This document shows positions 11,848 through 24,509 of a stretch of 64,000 nt of DNA, in pieces; the first letter of the stretch is position 1; each line of letters begins with the position of its first letter. The position numbers and the translations under genes were made by a program. Source of the stretch: Chamaelirium japonicum (lineage: Eukaryota; Streptophyta; Magnoliopsida; Liliales; Melanthiaceae); NCBI GenBank assembly GCA_947650365.1, contig OX393549.1:90008039-90072038 (forward strand), in the 5' to 3' direction. The notes under the pieces are model-generated. The model saw only the letters and a program-made list of their open reading frames with translations, was not told where the DNA came from and made no database searches.

Positions 11848-14701
11848 TGTCACGCCCTAGAAATCCGGAACCGACTCCTGGGGTGTGAATTGAGAAAAAA
11901 CCAAGGGATTTAGGGTTTGGTCAACTGTATACTCCAATTAGGGTTTCTCACGGGGCTTCCACTCTCTCAAGGAATATTTTAACACTTGCAAAAATATTTT
12001 CATTTTCAAAAAAATTTAGAAATAAAATTTTATCGACAGAGAGATGATCACAATCGACCTTGAACCGGGCTATTCTCTCAGCATGCGCGGCCTACTGGTG
12101 CCCCACATGCTGATAGAAGTCCCTCTTAAGGGAGCACGAGGCTCAAACCTCTGACGGCGAGCCGAATAGCCTCGCCCACTCTCTAGCACACGAGCACTGG
12201 TTTAAAGGTCCTATCTATGAGGCTAGTCAATTAGGTCATTTTATATATTATATTTTTCATAGTGAGCTACCCTAGGCTTGGGGCCTTGAGGAGAGGCCTA
12301 CCCAAAAAGAACACAGCTGTATCATTGTCATTAATGACATACACTAGGCCAAACTTAGTTCGTTTACAATGCCATAAAGAAACAGTACTGCTACACTACA
12401 TATTGAAATCTAAACCCTGCCACCGTCCTAACTTCGCCGCTGGCCTCGTGCTGCGGCTAACCCTGAGTCTCCGAACCTGCAGAAGAGCCTACTCGTGGGA
12501 ATGAGTAGCCCCCAAAATGAATTTGGGAGATTAGCCAAATAAATGGCTAGTGACAAGCTAACTGCCTAGGTAATTAATGACGCCCGCATTTTATCAACAA
12601 TTTACTGATTATCCTAATTGTCCAACTACGTTTTCAATCACGTCCTAAGTGTCCATGTAGTTTCTACATTTGCATACAATACCTACTATCACTAAGTTAT
12701 CGAGAGTACCGTTTTACAATTAATAAAATTAAACACACACAATGTGAACCCCGGATATTTTGTTCATCCTGCCCCCGGTCGGGCATTACTATAGGGCCTT
12801 TTATTTCGATGTAGAGGGCCAACTCTCTCGCCGCGCATACTCCGACACCATGCGCAAAGTCACCCATATGATCATAAGGGGTTTTCCGTCTTTCACGGTG
12901 GAGCTCTACCGCCCAACTTGTTTTCTTTAGGGTCTTCAACTACCCTGGGACAGGATTGCTAGGCCAATCCCTCGTCGAGGGCACCACCTATTGGCTTTAC
13001 CACAACCCCTGCCCGTAACCCCCTAGCCTACTGATCTTCGGCTGTGCGCGCAGGGTGGTTCACGGCCCTTGCGCGCACGGGGTCCGAGTCTTTCCACATG
13101 CTAGAGTATCATACCAATATAATAATAAAACAATTTCAATGATTTACCCCGGGATTCGTACCGCGCTCCCAACCCATGCATCATAATAAATCTACTCTCG
13201 CCCGTATTCCCGTGTGCCCGGGTCTCTACACTCCATCCAGGAGAGTGGGCCCGATAATTATTATTTAATTATTAATTCTTAATATTAAAGGGATTCCTAC
13301 TTACGGTGTCCAAGCAATCAGAAATTTTATTGTTAAATTATTTTATTAAGCATGCGTCGCCGGACTCGCGACTCCGCATGCAAGGCGGGGTCCACTCGAC
13401 CACATGCGACGATGTCCGGCGAGACCCGCATGCAGCGTTATGGACACCTACCCTTAATTTCTATAATAGCATAATTAATTAGCTAAACAGCGTGCAGTGT
13501 CACCTGAAAAGTGTGCTCGGGCTGATGCTGCTAAGTGCCCTCTGCTCCGCCTCCGACTCGGTCCACGTGCTCACCAACTGCCAAACATACTAGTGGCCTA
13601 TGGTCATTAAGTGCTACTCAAAATATTACCGGCTTAGATCTGATTGGCCGGACCGAGAATTTATGCGTCATCGGACGCCGGTCTACTAGCACGCAAATCG
13701 ATGCGCCAAAGGTAGCGTCATCGAACACTGGTTTACTAGCACGCAAACCGATGTGTCAAAGATAGTATCATCGGATGTCGGTCTGCTGGCATGCAAACCG
13801 AGGTGCCAAGATTGTGTCATCGTTAGTTGGCGTTACCGACGCCAAAAGCCACGTTAGGGTCCAAATGCTCTAATCTGGCCAAACGGTCATAACCGCGTTG
13901 GTCGGTGGCAAAATCGGCAAAGGCCGATCTCGGTCGGGCTTAGGTGTTGGAGGTCGGTCTCTTGCGCAAAAGGCCATGCGAGGTGGTTTTGGCCCGCATC
14001 GGCATCCACGACCTTGCTACGAGCGTGACCCGGGAAGGTCGGGTCCGCTAACCATGCGTGTGGCCTAAAGGGCATGATCGACATTGTGGGGAGGTCTGGG
14101 TTGGTGTGCCAAGCCACAACTTGGCGTGATATCTCGAGCTACCTACCGCCAGTCCACCGGTTGTCAAGCAACCGGCAATGATCGTGCAAGGTAAGGGTTG
14201 CAACCGGTGAAACACCTAGCTAGTCGGCCGGTCGGATGGGGTTTGGTTTGGCTTGGTTGGCCTTGCCGACCGTACTATCGTCGGCTACTTGGCCAGCCAT
14301 CATGGCTGCAACCATGGCAATTTCCACGGGGGTGGGGTCTCGGCGATCGCACCATCGCCGGCCACCGGGCCGGCGGCCGTGGCCGTGGCACGAGGTGAAC
14401 AAGGGTGGGTGTGGCCGGAGTCACACAGGGCAACAAGAGACGGTGGCTTTTGACTAGGTCGAGCCTTACTATTGGCATAATCGCATGCCACAAGACCGGC
14501 GGCTGTAGCCATGCATGGGCTATATGGGTCGGGTTGGTCGGATCACACAAAAGAGAAAAAAGAAAAGGGATGAGGCAAACCCGGTTGGGGTTGGGACCGT
14601 CGATTGCAACCGCTCCGGCCGACAGCTCCTTCTCGGGCACCGGCACGGCTCTCCTCCGACCCGTTGTGCTCCGACTGCCGCACACCACACATACACTACG
14701 A

Positions 14702-14749
<48 letters not shown>

Positions 14750-15206
14750 AGAAAGGGAGGGAGGGGGTTCGGAGGGGGTAAGGGGGTCGGCTTGGGGTTT
14801 TAAAGGGGAGGGAAAGGGCGGCGGCCGGCGTGATCCGGGGCACGATTCGGGGCGGCGACGGCGGCGGGATCCGGGGCGCAATTCGGGGCGGCGACATCGG
14901 CGAGATCTGGGTCGAGATTCGGGGCGGGAGCGGCGGCGGCGGCGTCGGGTTTGGGGAGGGGAGGGATCGGGGGAGGCGGCGGATGGGGCCCAGGTCGGTT
15001 CGGGTCGGGTTCTTGAGAGAGAGGGGGGTCGGGTAAGAGAGAAAGAAGAGAGAAAGAGAGAGAAGAGAGAGAGAGAAGAGGGGCTAGGTCACGGGTTGGG
15101 GGGTTGGGGTAGTGGGTTTTAGGTTTTTCTTTTCTTTTCTTTTTTTTTTTTGTTTGTTTGTTTTTTTTTTTTTCTTTTTTTTTTTTTTTAAATCCCGGTT
15201 ATTACA
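11848..15206 (-). repeat. gypsy-1 3' LTR
   Basis: Third of the element on the left in this orientation. It contains GA repeats at 14705-14748, a GC-rich purine block (14760-15100) and a poly(T) stretch at its right end. ORFs seen here are repeated in the other LTR and match no protein family I know. Confidence 0.92.
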
Positions 15207-15219
15207 TCCTACCCACCTT
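15207..15219 (-). other. gypsy-1 polypurine tract
   Basis: On the minus strand AAGGTGGGTAGGA lies directly before the LTR start TGTAATAACC, the expected primer for plus-strand synthesis. Confidence 0.7.
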
Positions 15220-15251
15220 AATAGAATTTTCGTCCCGAAAATTAAATAACA

Positions 15252-18200
15252 CTAATCATCAAACAAAAATGGATACAGGGATCGCATCGCGGACTCAAGC
15301 TCCCAAGTAGCTTCCTCCTCATTACAGTGCTACCACTGCACTTTCATCATGGGGATGGTCTTCGTACGAAGCACTCGATCCTCGCTAGCCAGAATCCTGA
15401 TCGGCCGCTCCTCGTAGGATGCATCTGAACTGAGTGCCAGGTCCTGCCAATCCAGCACGTGGGAAGGGTCCGGCTCGTACCTCCGTAGCATCGATACGTG
15501 GAATACACCGTGGACACTAGAGAGCTGTGGAGGCAGTGCCAGCCGATATGCTACCTCACCAACTCTCTCCAAGATCTCGAAGGGGCCGATGAATCTCGGA
15601 GCCAACTTCCCTTTCTTCCCAAACCTCGTGATGCCTCGACGAGGGGAAACCTTCAAGAAGACATGGTCTCCAATGGTGAACTCGAGCGGGCGTCGACGCA
15701 CATCAGCATAGCTCTTCTGTCGACTCTGCGCTGCTCAAAGTCGCTCCCTGATCAGCTGGATCTTCTCCGTCGTCTCCTGCACCAGCTCTGGTCCTAAAAG
15801 GCTCCGCTCTCCTACCTCTGCCCAACAAAGAGGTGACCGACACGGTCTCCCGTACAAGGCCTCATAGGGGGCCATGCCGATGCTGGCTTGGTGGCTATTG
15901 TTGTAGGCAAACTCCACAAGTGGTAGATGCTCCTCCCAACTGCCTCCAAAATCCACAGAACATGCCCGCAACATATCCTCCAGAATCTGAATCGTCCTCT
16001 CGGACTGGCCATCTGTCTGAGGGTGGAAGGCTGTGCTAAAACTGAGCTCAGTCCCCAAGGCTGTCTGCAGGCTCTCCCAAAAGTGAGAAATGAACCGAGG
16101 ATCCCGATCTGAGACGATGGAAACTGGAACTCCGTGCAATCTAACAATCTCCCTCACGTACAGCTTTGCCCTGTCGATGGACGTCATCGTCGTCCGCACG
16201 GGAAGAAAGTGCGCCGACTTTGTCAGTCTGTCCACGATCACCCAAACTGAGTCATGCCTGTTCCGGGTCAAAGGCAATCCCGAAACAAAGTCCATCGTAA
16301 TATGCTCCCATTTCCACTCAGCTACTGGGAGTGGCTGCAGCAATCCAGCCGGTCTCTGGTGCTCAGCCTTGACTTGCTGACAAGTCAAACATCTGGACAC
16401 GAAGGCGGCCACATCCCGCTTCATGCCATTCCACCAGAACTGCCTCCGCAAGTCGTGGTACATTTTGGTGCTGCCGGGGTGCACCGAGAATCTAGATCGA
16501 TGCGCCTCTGATAGCACCTCCTCTCGAACCTCCTCATCAGTGGGAAGGCATAACCTCCTCTGGAACCTCAGACCTCCATCAGCATCAACTGACCAGTCTG
16601 GAACACACTCCCCACCATCGCACCGTGCCCTCATCTCCTCCAGCTCTGAATCCAACCTCTGTGCTGCAATCACCTTCTGAAGTAGGCTGGGCTGTACTCG
16701 TATGGTGCGCAACATGGTACGAGAAGGCTCCCACCGAACCCACAAATCAAAGCCTTCTATCGTAGCCAAAAAGTCATGTCGATCTGTCACCAGTCTGACA
16801 AGTTGGCTACGGGACTTCCGGCTCAGGGCATCAGCAACAACATTCGCTTTACCAGGATGGTAAAAGAGCGAATAGTTGAAGTCCTTCAGGACTTCGATCC
16901 ACCTCCTCTGCCGCATGTTTAGATCTTTCTGACTCGCGATGTACCGCAGGCTCTTGTGATCGCAATACATCTCAAACTCCTCACCGTACAGGTAATGCCT
17001 CCAGATCTTCAAGGCGAAGACCACTGCTGCCAACTCCAGATCATGGGTGGGATAATTCTTCTCGTGAGTCTTCAGCTGTCTCGAGGCGTATGCGACCACT
17101 CTGCCATCTTGCATCAGAACTGCTCCAAGCCCCATCAGTGAGGCATCAGTGAAGACCACATAGCCCTTGCCGCTAGCTGGAATCGTCAGTACTGGGGCCG
17201 AAGTGAGGCGCCGCTTCAATTCTCGGAAGGACTTCTCACAATCTTCCGACCACTCGAACGTAACACCTTTCTTAGTCAGACGGGTGAGAGGTGCAGCCAG
17301 ACGCGAGAATCCCTCCACGAAGCGTCGATAGTAGCCTGCTAGCCCCAAGAAACTCCTAATCTCGAAGACATTCCTTGGCTGCTCCCAGTCCATAACGGCC
17401 TCTATCTTCGCTGGATCCACCGAGATACCTTCCTTCGAGACAACGTGTCCGAGAAACTTCACCTCCTGCATCCAGAACTCACACTTACTGAGCTTGGCAT
17501 ACAGTTGGTGATCTCTGAGGGTCTGTAATACTGCGCTCAGGTGCTCCCGATGATCTTCCTCCGTCTTGGAGTAAATGAGGACATCGTCCACAAATACTAC
17601 CACAAATCTGTCCAGGAACATGCTGAAGACGCGGTTCATCAGATCCATAAATGATGCAGGAGCGTTCGTCAGACCGAAGGGCATAACTAAGAACTCATAG
17701 TGCCCATATCGCGTCCGAAACGCTATCTTCGGAATATCCTCTGCCCTCACAGCCAGCTGGTGATATCCAGTCCTCAGATCAATCTTCGAGAAGCAACAAG
17801 CACCCTTCAACTGATCAAACAGATCCTCTATCCGCGGCAACGGGTACTTGTTCTTTATCGTGAGGCTATTCAGCTTGCGATAATCGATGCAAAGCCTTTT
17901 CGTCCCATCCTTCTTCTGGGCAAAGAGGACCGGGGCTCCCCAAGGAGATGTGCTGGGACGAATGAAGCCTCGGTCAAGCAACTCCTCCAACTGAGTCTTC
18001 AACTCCTTCAGTTCAGCAGGAGCCATCCGGTATGGAGCAATCGAGACCGGTGCTGCTCCCGGTACCAGATCTATAGCAAACTCGACCTCCCGAGGTGGAG
18101 GTAAGCCTGGGAGCTCATCTGGAAAGACGTCTGGGAACTCACGAACCATTGGCGGGAGTACTACTGGGTTCCCATCTCTATCCCTACTCGGTAGCTGCGC

Positions 18201-18613
18201 CAGTAAGCTGAGGGAGATCTGCTGCAGTGGTACCGGGCACAGAACCCTCTGCTTGTCTCCCATAAAGTAGAAGACCTCGCTCCCTGGAGGTGAAAAGGTG
18301 ACCTTTCTCGAGAAGCAGTCGAGGGTGACGTGGTAAGCCGACATCCAGTCCATCCCGAGCAACACGTCCACTCCTCCCAAGTCTAAGATAATAAGGTCAG
18401 CCGAGAGCTCCCTGTCTCCAACAAGAATGATGCAGTCTCGGCAGACCAGGTCCACATCGGTACTCACCCCGAGCGGTGAAAACACCGACAGAGTGTGACC
18501 CAATGGAACCGACTCTAGTCCCAAAGTTTTGACAAAACTAGGGACAATATAGGAGTGCGTGGACCCACTGTCGAAAAGAACATGGGCCAGGGTCGAGAAG
18601 ACGGGAATGGTGC
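15252..18613 (-). pseudogene. gypsy-1 pol (protease-RT-RNase H-integrase-chromodomain)
   Basis: Second exon of the putative spliced gag-pol frame. In the 977-aa open part (18668-15735), protease has DSGSTHSYI near residue 34. RT follows with YRKLN, the DLRTGYHQ block and FVDDVL at about residue 357, then RNase H with FTDAS at about 508. Integrase has an HHCC finger and TMDF/SDRDPRF/GQSERT marking the DDE residues. [19 protein letters not shown] is typical of Tekay/Del. A TGA (15735-15737) interrupts the integrase tail and a TAG (15330-15332) the chromodomain, whose second half reads EEEATWELESA. The frame is otherwise continuous to a TAG at 15252-15254. Not functional as it stands. Confidence 0.9.
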
Positions 18614-18734
18614 CTAACAATACCGAAAGAACGTAAGGGGCTAAGCTAGCTATGACTAATCCTAACAAGCCTCAAATAATCAAAAGCAGTAAGGCAGCTA
18701 TGACTAAGAATTGAACTACGAAGTTCAGGGTTAC
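18614..18734 (-). other. Putative 121-nt intron at the gag-protease junction
   Basis: Donor GAAG|GTAACC (GT at 18734-18733) and acceptor TTCTTTCGGTATTGTTAG|GC (AG at 18615-18614). A pyrimidine-rich stretch and CTTAC/CTTAG branch-like motifs lie upstream. Its length is 1 modulo 3, exactly the offset between the gag and pol frames. Removing it gives a continuous frame entering the conserved protease region [20 protein letters not shown]. The intron has near-repeats of TTAGTCATAGCT. Alternative: a short insertion that disrupted a single ORF. Confidence 0.65.
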
Positions 18735-19905
18735 CTTCGATCGCTCCCCCAGAAGCCTCTGGGTCTTGACCGACCAACAAGTATGCCCTGCCCTGGGCCT
18801 GGTTGCCTCCTCCTCCCTGACGGGGGAGAGGTCGCTGCTGCTGCGGCTGGGGAGGACGCTGCTGCTGAACTCTCTGCGGGGGCCTCTGCTGCTGCACAGG
18901 TGGTGCCGGCAGTGCAGGCCTGAGAAGTGGAGCTGGTAGAAGCGGCTGCCGACGGAGCTGTGGGCAGCTCCACTTCATATGCTCAAGCGAGCCGCACTGG
19001 AAACAGCCACGCCTCAGGGGTCCAGGAACTGGAGGACCATGGAAATGCTGAGGCTGGCGAGGTGGGGGTCGAACCTCCATGGGCCTGAACCTCTTCTGAG
19101 CCGGTGGGCCATGGCGACTGCCATTACCCCGCTTCTCCAAGATAGCACGGGACTCCTTCAGCTCCTGCTCCACCGCTAGGGACCGATTGACCAACTCCTC
19201 ATAGGATTGCCCCAGGAAGGCAGCAACCCTACCTCTGATCGCGGGGTTCAAGCCATGCTCAAAGCGCATAGCCCTCCTGCCATCGGTCGCCACCTGGTGA
19301 GGAGCATACCTCGCAAGCTCTGAGAATTTGGCCTCATACTGCGACACAATACGAGACCCCTGGTAGAGTGCCAGAAACTCCATCTCCATCCGGTTCTGCA
19401 CAGTAACCGGAAAGAACTTCTTCCGAAATATTTCCTCGAACTCTGGCCAAGTGATCGCTCCTCGATCTGTTGCTCGGGTGCGCTGAACTGTCTGCCACCA
19501 GAAGTCTGCCTCCGCCTAGAATTGGTAGGAGGCGAAGGTGACTCTCTTATCGCCGGTGATGCCCAATGCGTTTAGTATCTTCCCCGTCTGCTGGAACCAT
19601 CGATCGGCCTCCAAGGGATCTGGCTCACCCCTGAAGCTCGATGGTCCCATCGCCTTGAAGTCCTTCAGCAACTTCCCCTGCCGCTCGCCCTCGGCCTGCT
19701 GACGAGCCTGGGCCTGGGCAAGGGCAGTCTGAGCTAGCTCGGCCTGCTGCTGAGCAGCCATCTGCTGCTGGGCAGCAGCAGCTTGCTGCTGTTGGACCAT
19801 GGCGGCCATCCCCTGGAGCATCTCCATCATCATCGCCGCGCTGTCAGACCCAACGGACGATCCTGCTCCGTTGTTAGCACCATTACCACTTCTGGTACCC
19901 GCCAT
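18735..19905 (-). pseudogene. gypsy-1 gag (first exon of gag-pol)
   Basis: Starts ATG at 19905 (MAGTRSGNG), with a Gln/Ala-rich N terminus, then the gag capsid region (FRGEPDPLEADRWFQ, EADFWWQ, FPVTVQNRMEMEFLALYQG) and a zinc knuckle CFQCGSLEHMKWSC (C-x2-C-x4-H-x4-C). A proline/glutamine-rich linker follows. An in-frame TAG at 19516-19518 splits gag where a charged residue is normal (YQF-stop-AEADFWW). Without splicing the frame runs past 18735 and stops at 18646; with the intron removed it enters protease in frame. Together with the pol exon this gives 1,510 codons plus stop. Confidence 0.88.
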
Positions 19906-19990
19906 CTGAAATGAAAATGAATTAGTCTAACGCTAACCTCCTAATAAGACTCTAGACCTAACAAGAACTACTCCTAGGAACATATCCCTA

Positions 19991-20003
19991 GGCTCTGATA
20001 CCA
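19991..20003 (-). other. gypsy-1 primer-binding site
   Basis: The minus strand reads TGGTATCAGAGCC two bases inside the 5' LTR, complementary to the 3' end of initiator tRNA-Met. Confidence 0.9.
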
Positions 20004-20005
20004 GC

Positions 20006-22859
20006 TGTCACGCCCCAGAAATCCGGAACCGACTCCTGGGGTGTGAATTGAGAAAAAACCAAGGGATTTAGGGTTTGGTCAACTGTATACTCCAATTAGG
20101 GTTTCTCACGGGGCTTCCACTCTCTCAAGGAATATTTTAACACTTGCAAAAATATTTTCATTTTCAAAAAAATTTAGAAATAAAATTTTATCGACAGAGA
20201 GATGATCACAATCGACTTGAACCGGGCTATTCTCTCAGCATGCGCGGCCTACTGGTGCCCCACATGCTGACAGAAGTCCCTCTTAAGGGAGCACGAGGCT
20301 CAAACCTCTGACGGCGAGCCGAATAGCCTCGCCCACTCTCTAGCACACGAGCACTGGTTTAAAGGTCCTATCTATGAGGCTAGTCAATTAGGTCATTTTA
20401 TATATTATATTTTTCATAGTGAGCTACCCTAGGCTTGGGGCCTTGAGGAGAGGCCTACCCAAAAAGAACACAGCTGTATCATTGCCATTAATGACATACA
20501 CTAAGCCAAACTTAGTTCGTTTACAATGCCATAAAGAAACAGTACTGCTACACTACATACTGAAATCTAAACCCTGCCACCGTCCTAACTTCGCCGCTGG
20601 CCTCGTGCTGCGGCTAACCCTGAGTCTCCGAACCTGCAGAAGAGCCTACTCGTGGGAATGAGTAGCCCCCAAAATGAATTTGGGAGATTAGCCAAATAAA
20701 TGGCTAGTGACAAGCTAACTGCCTAGGTAATTAATGACGCCCGCATTTTATCAACAATTTACTGATTATCCTAATTGTCCAACTACGTTTTCAATCACGT
20801 CCTAAGTGTCCATGTAGTTTCTACATTTGCATACAATACCTACTATCACTAAGTTATCGAGAGTACCGTTTTACAATTAATAAAATTAAACACACACAAT
20901 GTGAACCCCGGATATTTTGTTCATCCTGCCCCCGGTCGGGCATTACTATAGGGCCTTTTATTTCGATGTAGAGGGCCAACTCTCTCACCGCGCATACTCC
21001 GACACCATGCGCAAAGTCACCCATATGATCATAAGGGGTTTTCCGTCTTTCACGGTGGAGCTCTACCGCCCAACTTGTTTTCTTTAGGGTCTTCAACTAC
21101 CCTGGGACAGGATTGCTAGGTCAATCCCTCGTCGAGGGCACCACCTATTGGCTTTACCACAACCCCTGCCCGTAACCCCCTAGCCTACTGATCTTCGGCT
21201 GTGCGCGCAGGGTGGTTCACGGCCCTTGCGCGCACGGGGTCCGAGTCTTTCCACATGCTAGAGTATCATACCAATATAATAATAAAACAATTTCAATGAT
21301 TTACCCCGGGATTCGTACCGCGCTCTCAACCCATGCATCATAATAAATCTACTCTCGCCCGTATTCCCGTGTGCCCGGGTCTCTACACTCCATCCAGGAG
21401 AGTGGGCCCGATAATTATTATTTAATTATTAATTCTTAATATTAAAGGGATTCCTACTTACGGTGTCCAAGCAATCAGAAATTTTATTGTTAAATTATTT
21501 TATTAAGCATGCGTCGCCGGACTCGCGACTCCGCATGCAAGGCGGGGTCCACTCGACCACATGCGACGATGTCCGGCGGGACCCGCATGCAGCGTTATGG
21601 ACACCTACCCTTAATTTCTATAATAGCATAATTAATTAGCTAAACAGCGTGCAGTGTCACCTGAAAAGTGTGCTCGGGCTGATGCTGCTAAGTGCCCTCT
21701 GCTCCGCCTCCGACTCGGTCCACGTGCTCACCAACTGCCAAACATACTAGTGGCCTATGGTCATTAAGTGCTACTCAAAATATTACCGGCTTAGGTCTGA
21801 TTGGCCGGGCCGAGAATTTATGCGTCATCGGACGCCGGTCTACTAGCACGCAAATCGATGCGCCAAAGGTAGCATCATCGAACACCGGTTTACTGGCACG
21901 CAAACTGATGTGTCAAAGATAGTATCATCGGATGTCGGTCTGCTGGCACGCAAACCGAGGTGCCAAGATTGTGTCATCGTTAGTTGGCGTTACCGACGCC
22001 AAAAGCCACGTTAGGGTCCAAATGCTCTAATCTGGCCAAACGGTCATAACCGCGTTGGTCGGTGGCAAAATCGGCAAAGGCCGATCTCGGTCGGGCTTAG
22101 GTGTTGGAGGTCGGTCTCTTGCGCAAAAGGCCATGCGAGGTGGTTTTGGCCCGCATCGGCATCCACGACCTTGCTACGAGCGTGACCCGGGAAGGTCGAG
22201 TCCGCTAACCATGCGTGTGGCCCAAAGGGCATGATCGACATTGTGGGGAGGTCTGGGTTGGTGTGCCAAGCCACAACTTGGCGTGATATCTCAGGGCTAC
22301 CTACCGCCAGTCCACCGGTTGTCAAGCAACCGGCAATGATCGTGCAAGGTAAGGGTTGCAACCGGTGAAACACCTAGCTAGTCGGCCGGTCGGATGGGGT
22401 TTGGTTTGGCTTGGTTGGCCTTGCCGACCGTACTATCGTCGGCTACTTGGCCAGCCATCATGGCTGCAACCATGGCAATTTCCACGGGGGTGGGGTCTCG
22501 GCGATCGCACCATCGCCGGCCACCGGGCCGGCGGCCGTGGCCGTGGCACGAGGTGAACAGGGGTGGGTGTGGCCGGAGTCACACAGGGCAACAAGAGACG
22601 GTGGCTTTTGACTAGGTCGAGCCTTACTATTGGCATAATCGCATGCCACAAGACCGGCGGCTGTAGCCATGCATGGGCTATATGGGTCGGGTTGGTCGGA
22701 TCACACAAAAGAGAAAAAAGAAAAGGGATAAGGCAAACCCGGTTGGGGTTGGGACCGTCGATTGCAACCGCTCCGGCCGACAGCTCCTTCTCGGGCACCG
22801 GCACGGCTCTCCTCCGACCGGTTGTGCTCCGACTGCCGCACACCACACATACACTACGA

Positions 22860-22899
<40 letters not shown>

Positions 22900-23351
22900 A
22901 GAAAGGGAGGGAGGGGGTTCGGAGGGGGTAAGGGGGTCGGCTTGGGGTTTTAAAGGGGAGGGAAAGGGCGGCAGCCGGCGTGATCCGGGGCACGATTCGG
23001 GGCGGCGACGGCGGCGGGATCCGGGGTGCAATTCGGGGCGGCGACATCGGCGAGATCTGGGGCGAGATTTGGGGCAGGAGCGGCGGCGGCGGCGTCGGGT
23101 TTGGGGAGGGGAGGGATCGGGGGAGGCGGCGGATGGGGCCCAGGTCGGTTCGGGTCGGGTTCTTGAGAGAGAGGGGGGTCGGGTAAGAGAGAAAGAAGAG
23201 AGAAAGAGAGAGAAGAGAGAGAGAGAAGAGGGGCTGGGTCACGGGTTGAGGGGTTAGGGTAGTGGGTTTTAGGTTTTTCTTTTCTTTTCTTTTCTTTTTT
23301 TTGTTTGTTTGTTTGTTTGTTTTTTTTTTTTTTTAAATCCCAGTTATTACA
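20006..23351 (-). repeat. gypsy-1 5' LTR
   Basis: Same ends and contents as the LTR at 11848. It differs mainly by a shorter GA run (22861-22897), a shorter poly(T) and scattered substitutions. Confidence 0.92.
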
Positions 23352-24485
23352 TGTGTGTAGACCTAGAACTAGTTCACAACTTAGGTGATGCCGGTCGCTT
23401 CACCGAGAACAAGTTGTTGGCAGATAGAGGATGTGGTGAAGTCTCCACCACGGGAACGTGGGATTCCCATTCACCTAACCAAGTACGATGATCGTGTTGA
23501 ACAGGAACCAAGATGGTGCACAGTTCAGTGATTCAAACATTGGTGCATAAACCGTCTTACTACTATAGATAATATGTCCTTAACCCTAAGGGACCATGTA
23601 CACTTGGCCAACCAGTTATGTAATGATTTAATGTGCCAACGTGTGCGGACCTTCCATAGTCCAATACCACGGTACGTTGGGTTACCCGATTGACGCTTGA
23701 GTGACATGTAATCCCTAAAGGTTATCCGACGTCCAGTGTTGGATGGGTGCATTTTGATGAGTCAATCTGTCTACACAGTTAACCCAGGTCTGGTGGTTGT
23801 CAGTAAGACTGACGATGTTCCGGATGTTTGGCATCGCACCGGAAGGTGTGTGGTGTTATAGATGACAAGTCATCAATTCCTAGTCAGATAATCGGTCAGG
23901 ATCTAACGGTGCTCCCCACCGCCCGAGTCGTATCATGGCACCAGTAATAGGAGGGACTAAGGATTATCAGAGTATAGTAGAGAACAGGGTTACGAGAAAG
24001 TAGCATAAGTTTAGGATCACTAGAGTTCAACTCGCGTCGCACTCTGGGTGGCTACGCGGGTTAATCGGATTAGGGCTGATTAACGAAACTTTCAGTGTGT
24101 CACCGGAATAGTTAATCAGGGATCCGGTTGGACCTAGAGATCTTGAACCCTGAAGGTTCCACCCTGTTGTTACGTATAGGAATTGTTCCCTGGCTTGGAT
24201 GGATACGTTGGATGTGAAGTAGCGCGATGGAGCGCAAGCCCCGAGCCTAAGAACCTAATTCACATGTGTTAAGGGTCGTAGGGGTATTTTGGTAAATACT
24301 GAAATATGGCTCAGAAAATATTAAATATGGATCTTAGAATGATTGGAATAATTCCAGGAGCTCATAGGCACTGACGGAACTCGATTCCGAGTAGCGCACC
24401 TCACTCAATCTCTCTTTCAGTTTTTCACTTTTCGTGAAAGGCGTTTTCGTCCAGGCTTCACGATAGACACTTGGAAACCCTGAAA

Positions 24486-24509
24486 CCCCCCCCCCCCCCC
24501 CCCCCCCCC
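24486..24509. repeat. Poly(C), 24 bases
   Basis: Uninterrupted C run within the copia-1 LTR, shortly upstream of its TATA region. The matching place in copia-2 has no such run. Confidence 0.9.

Larger units (their letters stand above)
11848..23351 (-). mobile_element. Complete Ty3/gypsy chromovirus, Tekay/Del type (gypsy-1)
   Basis: It has two LTRs (11848-15206, 3359 bp; 20006-23351, 3346 bp), both TGTCACGCCC…TTATTACA, and 4.8 kb of interior. A perfect 5-bp target duplication TGTGT lies at 11843-11847 and 23352-23356. All functions are on the minus strand: tRNA-Met primer-binding site, gag, protease, RT, RNase H, integrase, chromodomain, polypurine tract. The LTRs look very similar by eye apart from a GA-run length change, some single-base differences and small indels, so insertion was recent. 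Three nonsense codons make this copy non-autonomous. Confidence 0.93.

Noticed and set aside
12262-12939. Paired 80-aa ORFs repeated at 20419-21096
   Set aside because: They are present only because the two LTRs are duplicates; no domain or codon pattern supports coding.
14604-15122. 172-aa Gly/Arg-rich ORF (and its copy at 22673-23257)
   Set aside because: It lies in the non-coding purine-rich part of the gypsy-1 LTR, on the strand opposite the element's genes, and owes its openness to GC and GA repeats.
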